From the NCBI GenBank assembly GCA_963705515.1, contig CAVPJV010000003.1:43415-107414 (forward strand): a stretch of 64,000 nt of DNA. The letters run 5' to 3'. Below the pieces are notes generated by a model. That model saw only the letters and a list, made by a program, of their open reading frames with translations, did no database searches and was not told the origin of the DNA. Source of the stretch: Gaiellasilicea sp963705515 (GTDB lineage: Bacteria > Actinomycetota > Thermoleophilia > Gaiellales > Gaiellaceae). A program made the position numbers and the translations under genes. Positions 57,870-64,000 of the stretch are shown piece after piece. Numbering within the stretch: the stretch's first letter is position 1; every line of letters begins with the position of its first letter.

Positions 57870-57886
57870 CCCGGGCTGCTGCCGGG

Positions 57887-58435
57887 CTAATCCAGCAGCG
57901 TGCAGGCGGCCGCGGTCGTCACGACCTCCGCGAACTCGTCCTGGAGGTTGATGCCGGTCATGCGCGCGATCTCGGCAGCCGGCACCACCTCGCCATCCGG
58001 CGCGGCGATGTCGAACGTGTGGGTCGCGTCGAGGACGAACCACACGTCGTACCCGAGGTCGGAGCCGATGCGAGCGGTTGTCTCACAGCAATAGTTCGTC
58101 TGAATCCCGCACACCGCGATCGCGCCGATCCCGCGCTCGCGCAGCCATGCGTCGAGATCGACATCTCCGTGAAACGACGAGTGCACCGTCTTAACGATGC
58201 GCAGATCGGGCTCGCCGGCGACGGCCTCTTTCAGCTCGAACCCGGGCGTACCGCGCTCGAGCGGTCCACCCCGCCAATCGTGCTGAACGAACACGATCGG
58301 GTCGCCGCGCCGGCGCCACGCGGCAATCAGCTTGGCGACGTTCTCCTCGGCATGGGAATTGTCGCGGGGTCCGAGCGCTGGATCCTCGAAGCCGCGCTGA
58401 ACGTCGACCACCAGCAGCGCACGCTGCCCGACCAT
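57887..58435 (-). CDS. Isochorismatase-family cysteine hydrolase
   Basis: 182 residues from ATG at 58435. The catalytic triad pattern is seen: Asp in ALLVVDVQRGFED, Lys in DLRIVKTVHSSFHG and Cys in AVCGIQTNYCCETTARIGSD. Members hydrolyse isochorismate, nicotinamide or similar amides; VFVQHDWRGGPLERGTPGFE fits the amidohydrolase subgroup. The specific substrate is not known. It is convergent with the YecM-like gene. Confidence 0.92.
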   Translation of the reverse strand: MVGQRALLVVDVQRGFEDPALGPRDNSHAEENVAKLIAAWRRRGDPIVFVQHDWRGGPLERGTPGFELKEAVAGEPDLRIVKTVHSSFHGDVDLDAWLRERGIGAIAVCGIQTNYCCETTARIGSDLGYDVWFVLDATHTFDIAAPDGEVVPAAEIARMTGINLQDEFAEVVTTAAACTLLD

Positions 58436-58535
58436 GCGTCCGACTCTACCAAGGCGCGGTTCTTGGCTGCATTAGCGGAGGGATGGCGTGGCCCGCCCGC
58501 GCTCTCGCTCCAGTCGAGTAAGACGATCCTTGTGC

Positions 58536-59906
58536 TCAACCGATGCGGATCAGCTTCTTGTTGACGAACTCGTCGGCGCCGTAGCGGCCGAGCTCGCGCC
58601 CGAAGCCGGAGCGCTTCGTGCCGCCGAACGGCAGCTCGGCACCCTCCGCGCCGACGATGTTCACGTAGACCATGCCGGCGTCGATCCGGTCCGCAACGCG
58701 CTCGGCCTGCTCTGGGTCGTTCGTCATCACGTACGAGCCGAGTCCGAACGGCGTGTCGTTTGCGAGCGCGACCGCCTCCTCCTCCGACCGCACGCGATAG
58801 ACCTGTGCGACGGGGCCGAACAGCTCCTCACGGTAGATGTCGTTCTCCGGCGTGACGTCCGTCAGCACCGTCGGCTCGAAGTAGTTGCCGTTGCGCTTGC
58901 CGCCGGCGACGACCGTTGCGCCCTGCTCGACCGCGCGCCGGACTTGCTCCTCGAGGCGGTCGGCCGCCACCTGGGAGGAGAGCGGCCCGACCTCCGTCCC
59001 GCGCTCGCGCGGATCGCCTTGCTTCACGGCGGTGAGCGCGGCCGTGAACTTCTCGAGGAAGGGTTGGTAGAGCTCGTCGATGACGATCATCCGTTTCGCC
59101 GCGTTGCACGACTGGCCGGCGTTGTCGATCCGCGCGGCGACGGCGTCCTCGACCGCCTTGTCGAGGTTGTCGGTGCCGAGGACGATGAAGGGGTCGGAGC
59201 CGCCGAGCTCCAGCACGACCTTCTTCAGATTCCGGCCGGCGATCTCCGCGACGGCGGCGCCGGCGCGCTCGGAGCCGGTGACCGAGACGCCGCGGACGCG
59301 CGGGTCGGCGATCACCCACTCGATCTGCTCGTTCGTGGCGTAGATGTTCACGTAGGCGCCGTCGGGGAAGCCAGCGTCGACGAACATCTGCGCCATCGCC
59401 TCGGCCGACTGCGGGCACTGGGGCGCGTGCTTCAACAGGACCGTATTGCCGATGATCAGGTTCGGCGCCGCGAAGCGTGCGACCTGGTAGTAGGGGAAGT
59501 TCCACGGCATGATCCCCACCAGCACGCCCAGCGAGCTGCGGCGGACGACGGCCGACCCCTGACCCTCGAGGAGCTCGATCGGCTCGTCCGCCATCAGGGC
59601 GTCCGCATTGTCGGCGTAGAACTCGTAGATCGACGTGCAGAAGTCGACCTCGCCCCGCGCCTGACCGACCGGCTTGCCCATCTCGGCGACGATGATCTCC
59701 GCGAGTTCCTTTCGTCGTTCCGAGTGCAGCTCGCCGACGCGCCGCACCAGCGAAGCGCGATCGGCGACAGTCGCAGCGTTCGACCATTCCCGGTGCGCCC
59801 CGTCGGCGCGGGCGACCGCGTCCCGCAGCTCGTCGTCGGTGATCGTCGGGTACTCCTTGACCGTTTCGCCGGTAGCGGGGTCGACAACTGCGTACATGGC
59901 CGTCAT
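58536..59906 (-). CDS. gabD: Succinate-semialdehyde dehydrogenase-like aldehyde dehydrogenase
   Basis: 456 residues. ALDH marks: GIMPWNFPYYQVARFAAPNL, VSVTGSERAGAAVAEIAGRN, the catalytic Glu in KKVVLELGGSDPFIVL and the catalytic Cys in NAGQSCNAAKRMIVID, with ELFGPVAQVYRVRSEEEAVA. The length (about 455) and the PWNFPYYQ pattern match the short NAD(P)-dependent succinate-semialdehyde group. It oxidises succinate semialdehyde to succinate; other small aldehydes are possible. Confidence 0.92.
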   Translation of the reverse strand: MTAMYAVVDPATGETVKEYPTITDDELRDAVARADGAHREWSNAATVADRASLVRRVGELHSERRKELAEIIVAEMGKPVGQARGEVDFCTSIYEFYADNADALMADEPIELLEGQGSAVVRRSSLGVLVGIMPWNFPYYQVARFAAPNLIIGNTVLLKHAPQCPQSAEAMAQMFVDAGFPDGAYVNIYATNEQIEWVIADPRVRGVSVTGSERAGAAVAEIAGRNLKKVVLELGGSDPFIVLGTDNLDKAVEDAVAARIDNAGQSCNAAKRMIVIDELYQPFLEKFTAALTAVKQGDPRERGTEVGPLSSQVAADRLEEQVRRAVEQGATVVAGGKRNGNYFEPTVLTDVTPENDIYREELFGPVAQVYRVRSEEEAVALANDTPFGLGSYVMTNDPEQAERVADRIDAGMVYVNIVGAEGAELPFGGTKRSGFGRELGRYGADEFVNKKLIRIG

Positions 59907-59960
59907 TTCGCTCCTCCGTCGGTCGGACTAAGGCGACTCTAACGCGTTCGAATCGGCACG

Positions 59961-60089
59961 ATGATGTCGAGCGACCGCCGGCTTCACGAGCGGCGCCTGA
60001 TCGAAGAGCTCCTCGGCGAGCGGTACGAGCCGGCGCGGAAGCGGGCCGACGCGCTCGGTCGCAGTCGTCATCACTGGTCTGAGCACTAG
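59961..60089 (+). CDS. Possible 42-residue protein or gene remnant
   Basis: ATG at 59961 opens a frame reading SSDRRLHERRLIEELLGERY and EPARKRADALGRSRHH, with high G/C third positions and a helical, charged character. No ribosome-binding site is obvious and no family is recognised. It lies alone between gabD and tRNA fragment 3. Confidence 0.3.
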   Translation: MMSSDRRLHERRLIEELLGERYEPARKRADALGRSRHHWSEH

Positions 60090-60264
60090 GGTTTGGGTCA
60101 AGGCGCCACGTCCCTAGGCTGGACGACCTGCCTCTCATCCGCGCCCGCCGCTGCGCCATAGCCGGTGCCCCGATACGTGCGCGGGCGGGGCGACGGTCGC
60201 GCGGGTCGCGCTGGTGTCCTAAATGTGTCCGCCTGCGACACGCCAGCGTCGTCGCTGACAACAA

Positions 60265-60285
60265 AGACCCGCGATGTGCGGGTCT
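60265..60285. terminator. Hairpin adjoining tRNA-Thr fragment 3
   Basis: AGACCCGC (60265-60272) and GCGGGTCT (60278-60285) form a perfect 8-bp stem with a 5-base loop. On the minus strand it is followed by TTTGTTG, as expected for the native terminator of the tRNA whose 3' end lies at 60294-60325. Confidence 0.7.
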
Positions 60286-60293
60286 CTTTCTGA

Positions 60294-60325
60294 AGCCCTC
60301 TGACGGACTCGAACCGTCGACCCCC
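60294..60325 (-). other. tRNA-Thr 3'-half fragment 3 (attachment-site remnant)
   Basis: The minus strand reads GGGGGTC, T-arm GACGG-TTCGAGT-CCGTC and acceptor AGAGGGC; tRNA homology ends before the anticodon arm. It is followed by the hairpin at 60265-60285. Confidence 0.72.
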
Positions 60326-60516
60326 GACCATCCGACCCTACCGGGCAGCGGCGACTAAGGACGTCGCCTGGTAACGAGTCGCGTGCGGCAGGCGTGTAGC
60401 CGGCAAGCGGGCGCCCCCGGCGGTCGGTCGCTCTGGCTGGCTTCGGGAGATGCGATCGGAACGACCCGCGGCTCGCGCGCCGGCCGAGTCCCGGTACCCC
60501 ACCGGGGTGCGCTCGG
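60326..60516. other. Intergenic stretch without a recognised gene
   Basis: About 190 bp between tRNA fragment 3 and the end of hypX. CCCGGT and ACCGGG near 60492-60508 could form a small hairpin that ends the hypX transcript. Nothing else is recognised. Confidence 0.4.
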
Positions 60517-62271
60517 TCAGCGCGGCGGCGGCGTGACCGTGCAGGGGCTCCCGAGCTTGTAGACGAAGCGGCGTCGGGCCTCGTGGTAGCTGGGGTCGGC
60601 GCCGAAGAAGCACTCTCGCGATTGCGCGAGCTCTTCGGCACGGTAGGCGGCGAGCGGTCTGCGTTGCTCGTCGCGTTCGCGCGAGCGGCGCTTCTCCGCC
60701 AGCTCGGTGACCCTGGCCGGACTCGACGCCAGCTGCTCGGCGTAGCGGCGAACGCCGACGTGGAACTGCTCAACGGTGCCGCCGAAGGCGTCGTCGATCA
60801 GCCCGATGTCCACCGCTCGGCGCGCCCCGAGAGGCTCGAACGGCGCAGACGTGAGCGCGGTCGTCATCTCCTCGCCCACACGCCTCGGCAGCAGGTAGGT
60901 CCAATACTCGGAGCCGTAGAGGCCACCCATGTGCCTGTAGTAGGGGTTGAGGACGACATCTTCACGCGCGACGACGTGGTCAGCTGCGAGCGCGAACGGC
61001 ACACCCCCCGCGGCCGCGTCGCCTGTGAGCGCGGAGACCACGAGCTGCGAGTCCGTCTCGATCACGTCGTGAACGACGTCGTCGATCGCCTGGAGATTCG
61101 ACCAGGACTCCACCGCCGGGTCCTCGGCTGCCTCGATCACGTTCAGGTGGATTCCGTTCGAGAAGAAGTCGGCGCCGCCCATGAGCACGATCACTCTCGT
61201 CCCGCGCGAGCGCGCGAAGCGGTACGCATCGAGCAGCCTTCGGCATTGGTCTGTGCTCATCGCGCCGTTGTAAAAGTCGAAGTGCAGGTAGCCGACACCA
61301 CGGTGCTCCTTGTAGGCGATCTCGCGGAGCGTCTGTGGGGCGAACGGCGGCGCGTGCAGCGGCGTGGGCAGCTCCGCGACGTCGAGGCGGTATCCCGCGA
61401 TCGCGAGCGCGCGCGTCGCGGGAAGCTTGAAGTGGCCGGGCCGCTTCAGGTGGCTGATCCAGACGGCTCCGTCGACCGTCGCGCGGCAGATCGCGCCGTG
61501 GCGCTGCGCGACGATCTCGCCAGGCGCGCCGCGCAGCGTGTCCTCGCGGTGGACGCCGAAGAGATGGAACTCGATCTCCCCGATCCGGTCGAGCACACCC
61601 GGATGCCCCTCTGCCGCACGGATGCGGCGGATCACGGTCGCCGTCGAGTCGGAGCTCCAGTCGATCGCGCGGTCGGGTTGCCGGATCATCGGACGCGGGC
61701 GGCCGGTCACGCTCGGATCGCCGTAGTCGACCGGCTCGGCCATCCGTCCGCCGGCGGCGACCATCGTCACCGCGTCGACGACGGCCCCGATCGCGGCGCG
61801 CCGGGCCTCATGGCGGTACAGGCTGCTCTTTCCCGCCTGGCGCATGCGGAACGTCCGCGACGCCCAGACGCCGCCGCCGTCGAGCTCGCCGCTCGCCTCC
61901 AGGACCGTCACACCCCACTCCGCCATCTCGAGCTCGATCGCCCAGTCGAGCGAGGACGGCCCCCGATCACCTCTGGGCCCCGGGTGCACGATCAGGCAGC
62001 GATGGTGGCTCCAGACGGACTCTGGGATGATCGACTTGAGCATCGGGCAGACGATCAGCTCGGGCGTGTGGCGCGCCACGGCCGCCTCGATAGCCGCACT
62101 GCAGTCCACGACCTCGACCGAGACATCGTGGCCGAGGTCGGTGAGGGCGACGAAGACCCGCTGGCTGAGGCTGTTGTGGGCAGAGACGACGAACAGGATC
62201 CGCAGCGGACGCTCGGCCCGCAGAGCGGGCGCGGCCAGCGGGGTGCTGGCAGATGTGGCGAGGCTGGCCAT
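60517..62271 (-). CDS. hypX: HypX/HoxX, formyl-THF-dependent CO-forming hydrogenase maturation protein
   Basis: 584 residues from ATG at 62271 (GGAGA upstream). N-terminal formyltransferase-like half: PLRILFVVSAHNSLSQRVFV, LIVCPMLKSIIPESVWSHHR, CLIVHPGPRGDRGPSSLDWA, WGVTVLEASGELDGGGVWAS. C-terminal enoyl-CoA hydratase-like half: VIVLMGGADFFSNGIHLNVI, SALTGDAAAGGVPFALAADH, LNPYYRHMGGLYGSEYWTYL. HypX transfers formyl from 10-formyl-THF to CoA and decarbonylates it, giving the CO ligand of [NiFe]-hydrogenase in air. No hydrogenase or other hyp gene is in the window. Confidence 0.9.
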   Translation of the reverse strand: MASLATSASTPLAAPALRAERPLRILFVVSAHNSLSQRVFVALTDLGHDVSVEVVDCSAAIEAAVARHTPELIVCPMLKSIIPESVWSHHRCLIVHPGPRGDRGPSSLDWAIELEMAEWGVTVLEASGELDGGGVWASRTFRMRQAGKSSLYRHEARRAAIGAVVDAVTMVAAGGRMAEPVDYGDPSVTGRPRPMIRQPDRAIDWSSDSTATVIRRIRAAEGHPGVLDRIGEIEFHLFGVHREDTLRGAPGEIVAQRHGAICRATVDGAVWISHLKRPGHFKLPATRALAIAGYRLDVAELPTPLHAPPFAPQTLREIAYKEHRGVGYLHFDFYNGAMSTDQCRRLLDAYRFARSRGTRVIVLMGGADFFSNGIHLNVIEAAEDPAVESWSNLQAIDDVVHDVIETDSQLVVSALTGDAAAGGVPFALAADHVVAREDVVLNPYYRHMGGLYGSEYWTYLLPRRVGEEMTTALTSAPFEPLGARRAVDIGLIDDAFGGTVEQFHVGVRRYAEQLASSPARVTELAEKRRSRERDEQRRPLAAYRAEELAQSRECFFGADPSYHEARRRFVYKLGSPCTVTPPPR

Positions 62272-62307
62272 TCGGAAGTCTCCAGTGGTCGCGGTCGTCA
62301 ATCTCAA

Positions 62308-62696
62308 GACGACGACGCGCCGCCGCGTCTTCCATCGGACGCGGTGACGATCGATTCACGGGGGTGGGTCTGTTGCCGGATCGTTCGGCCCACTCGTGCT
62401 TCGCCTCTTCTTCCATCCGTTCCAGGCGTGGCCGCGTCGCGCTCGCTTCGGCAACGCTCGCGCGGTCATCACACGTCTCCTTCAAGATTCGGCATGGCAC
62501 CTCCTTGGCGGTTCTGGCCAGGGACCCTGATGCTCTGGTGCTTAAGCGCGCAACCCAACGCTCATGTGGGTTCCCCGCAAGCCGAATCGGTGGAGCCCCG
62601 ATGCGCGCGTGGCGGTCGCTCGGCATACTGGTGCGGGTCATGCGCAGGGGTTCCCTCTGCCCAAGACGAATCCACAGGGCAGGAAGGGAGAACAAG
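62308..62696. other. Divergent intergenic region between hypX and the DUF6325-like gene
   Basis: 389 bp without a clear conventional gene. It contains the possible 37-residue peptide gene at 62356-62469 on the hypX strand and should hold promoters for both directions; GCATACTG near 62621 is a weak -10 candidate for the rightward genes. Confidence 0.45.
62356..62469 (-). CDS. Possible 37-residue basic peptide upstream of hypX
   Basis: ATG at 62469 has GAAGGAG seven bases upstream. The frame reads TARALPKRARRGHAWNGWKK then RRSTSGPNDPATDPPP: strongly basic, then Pro-rich. It ends 85 bp before the hypX start on the same strand. The good ribosome-binding site is the main evidence; no family recognised. 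Confidence 0.35.
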   Translation of the reverse strand: MTARALPKRARRGHAWNGWKKRRSTSGPNDPATDPPP

Positions 62697-63143
62697 ATGG
62701 ATGAAATCGGACCCGTCGACTACGCAGTGATCGCGTTTCCGGGCAACCAGTTCAAAGGCGAGATCGTGCCGGCGCTCGCCGACCTCGTTGATGCGGGCAC
62801 GATCCGCATCATCGACGCGGTGTTCGTCAGCAAGGATGAGAACGGCGAGGTGCTCACGTTCGAGTTCGCGGACCTCGCTCCAGACATGCAGGAGGCACTC
62901 GATGTGCTGAACATCGAAGTGCAGGGGCTCTTCAGCGACGAGGAGCTCCAGGCCGCTGGCCAGGATCTCGAGCTGAACTCTTCGGCTGCTCTCCTGGTCT
63001 GGGAGAACGTCTGGGCTCGTAACGTCGCCCAGGCCGTGCGCGACGCGGGCGGAGCGCTGCTCGCGTTCGAGCGTGTCCCACACGACATCGTTCAGTCAGC
63101 GCGCGAGTGGGCGTTCGAAGAAGCAGCCAAGGTCTCAACCTAG
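62697..63143 (+). CDS. DUF6325/DUF1269-like protein
   Basis: 148 residues from ATG at 62697 with AGGAAGGGAG upstream. Pattern: DEIGPVDYAVIAFPGNQFKG, LADLVDAGTIRIIDAVFVSK, EALDVLNIEVQGLFSDEELQ, and LVWENVWARNVAQAVRDAGG. This is an acidic cytosolic protein family of Actinomycetota often linked to stress genes and to SHOCT proteins, as here (14 bp to the next gene). Role unknown. Confidence 0.82.
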   Translation: MDEIGPVDYAVIAFPGNQFKGEIVPALADLVDAGTIRIIDAVFVSKDENGEVLTFEFADLAPDMQEALDVLNIEVQGLFSDEELQAAGQDLELNSSAALLVWENVWARNVAQAVRDAGGALLAFERVPHDIVQSAREWAFEEAAKVST

Positions 63144-63157
63144 ATGGGAGGTTTCAG

Positions 63158-63460
63158 ATGAGAGGACGCAGAGGTCCCGGACTGATCGGGACAGCAGTCG
63201 TCGTCGGCGGAGCGGCTCACATGGGTGCGAAGAGCGCACAGAAGAGCCAGGCCGCCGCACAGCAGGAAGCCGCGCAGAACGCACAGATCGCTGAGCTTCA
63301 AGCGCAGCAGGCGCCGCCGCAGGTAGTCGCCGCAGCTCCGGCAGCACCGGCCGAGATCGACGAGGCCGCCGAGATCCAGAAGTACGCAGCGTTGAAAGAG
63401 CAGGGCATGCTCAGCGAAGAAGAGTTCGCCGCGAAGAAGAAGCAGATCCTCGGCATCTAG
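63158..63460 (+). CDS. SHOCT-domain protein
   Basis: 100 residues from ATG at 63158 with GGGAGGT upstream. An N-terminal glycine-rich hydrophobic stretch (GLIGTAVVVGGAAHMGAKSA), a Gln/Ala-rich helical linker and a C-terminal SHOCT domain (IQKYAALKEQGMLSEEEFAA, KKKQILGI). Cotranscribed with the DUF6325-like gene. Probably an oligomerising or membrane-touching protein; function unknown. Confidence 0.82.
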   Translation: MRGRRGPGLIGTAVVVGGAAHMGAKSAQKSQAAAQQEAAQNAQIAELQAQQAPPQVVAAAPAAPAEIDEAAEIQKYAALKEQGMLSEEEFAAKKKQILGI

Positions 63461-63797
63461 CGACTCAGACCTTCCAGTGCCGACACACGCTGGTCGCCCG
63501 CGGCAGGGCGGCCAGCCAGTCCCTTCCGAGCTTCGAAAGGACAGCCGTGCTCGCACCATCACGGGCCGGGTGAGGTCGGCTAGTGACCACGAGCCTCCAT
63601 ACGCCGAAGCGGGGATGTCGGCCCCGTCGTTGCCCTCAGGATCGGCCGTCTCCTACACGTCCGGAACGGCCCCCACCCTCGCCGCCGGAGGGAGTTCTGA
63701 ACCTGAAAGCTCCATAAACGGCTCCATACCTACCGCATACTGGAGCGCGTGCAAGTCAATCCGAAAGTCAAAGCACCGGTTTGCGGGGTTTTTGCAG
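63461..63797. other. Intergenic stretch without a recognised gene
   Basis: About 340 bp. GCTCCATA occurs twice near 63710-63726, and short open frames show no family resemblance. Nothing that I can support as a gene. Confidence 0.4.
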
Positions 63798-63839
63798 AGC
63801 CCTCTGACGGACTCGAACCGTCGACCCCCTCCTTACCAT
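63798..63839 (-). other. tRNA-Thr 3'-half fragment 4 (attachment-site remnant)
   Basis: The minus strand reads ATGGTAAGGAGG (GGT anticodon loop and 3' anticodon stem), then the T-arm GACGG-TTCGAGT-CCGTC and acceptor AGAGGGC. It is the longest of the four fragments. Immediately beyond the anticodon loop it shares AGGTTCAGGG with fragment 1, which is not tRNA sequence, so both fragments have the same foreign flank. Confidence 0.78.
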
Positions 63840-63924
63840 GCAGGTTCAGGGGCGGTACTGTCGGACACGCGTGTGCACTCGCGACCACGTCTTCCCTGCA
63901 AATCGGGCCTTCACGCTGTGCCGT

Positions 63925-63980
63925 GAGTGCCCGCGCATGTCCGCGTGTGCCCGATCTGATGTACCCGTCTCGTACCCGCG
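63925..63980. repeat. Arm-like repeats GAGTGCCCGCGC and ACCCGTCTCGTACCCGCG, right copies
   Basis: Both motifs match those at 53555-53596 exactly, although with different spacing. At 53.5 kb they lie 60-100 bp to the left of a tRNA-Thr fragment. Their presence at the window end suggests another fragment just past the right edge. Confidence 0.65.
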
Positions 63981-64000
63981 GTGCGTTTGCAATTAGGTAA

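Noticed and set aside
53656..63839. Complete tRNA genes at the T-arm-like sequences
   Set aside because: Only the 3' half is present in each case; D-arm and 5' acceptor strand are missing.

Overview
The window is high-GC bacterial chromosome (roughly 70% G+C by eye), with dense genes, frequent GTG/TTG starts and many ATGA/GTGA stop-start overlaps. The gene set (form I aerobic CO dehydrogenase, FolE2, ThyX, Fe/Mn superoxide dismutases, a primary sigma factor with region 1.1, ECF sigma/anti-sigma pair, LuxR-type ATPase regulator) points to Actinomycetota. I infer an aerobic, soil- or water-dwelling member of Thermoleophilia (Gaiellales/Solirubrobacterales type); this is an inference from gene style, not a proof. 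No rRNA, complete tRNA, CRISPR array, integrase or intact transposase is visible.

Layout. 0-7.7 kb: a divergent two-component pair, a membrane-protein gene split by a frameshift, a flavin reductase, a disulfide-type flavoprotein, a methyltransferase and a STAS protein. 7.8-14.2 kb: a secreted M1 peptidase with an inserted domain, a kynureninase-like enzyme, formate-tetrahydrofolate ligase overlapping a cyclodeaminase-like gene, and a cold-shock protein. 14.3-23.2 kb: ThyX, ECF sigma/anti-sigma, three superoxide dismutase-family genes (one fused to YceI), PlsY and FolE2. 23.2-33.2 kb: a long minus-strand CO dehydrogenase operon (coxG, zinc ribbon, five overlapping one-helix membrane proteins, coxM, coxS, coxL, coxD, coxE, two small genes) with an XdhC-YHS gene divergent from it. 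33.2-50 kb: DNA glycosylase, MFS exporter with its regulator, asparaginase, the primary sigma factor, LtrA, a LuxR-type regulator, an RTX-like repeat protein, two methyltransferases with two tiny downstream genes, and a flavoprotein oxidase. 50-64 kb: a scarred accessory zone containing gene fragments, a 266-bp duplication and four same-orientation fragments of the 3' half of a tRNA-Thr(GGT) gene. Between them lie intact cargo genes: an MMPL transporter, amino-acid permease, isochorismatase, succinate-semialdehyde dehydrogenase and an orphan HypX.

How the genes may work together. CoxL carries the form I active-site motif AYRCSFR, so the cox operon should let the cell oxidise CO (probably atmospheric). 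Its five-gene membrane cassette is the least explained part and is my main candidate for an undescribed component. One-carbon metabolism is well represented (Fhs, cyclodeaminase-like, ThyX, FolE2), and HypX makes CO from formyl-tetrahydrofolate for hydrogenase assembly, although no hydrogenase gene lies in the window.

Mobile DNA signs. Four copies of a palindromic intergenic element (core CCAGGGAC-N-GTCCCTGG) lie in the first 22 kb, one of them beside an internally deleted remnant of a REP-associated (IS200-like) transposase. The right-hand 14 kb looks like repeated integration and decay at a tRNA-Thr target. Two otherwise well-conserved genes carry apparent one-base deletions, near 2920 and 24918; these may be real mutations or assembly errors.
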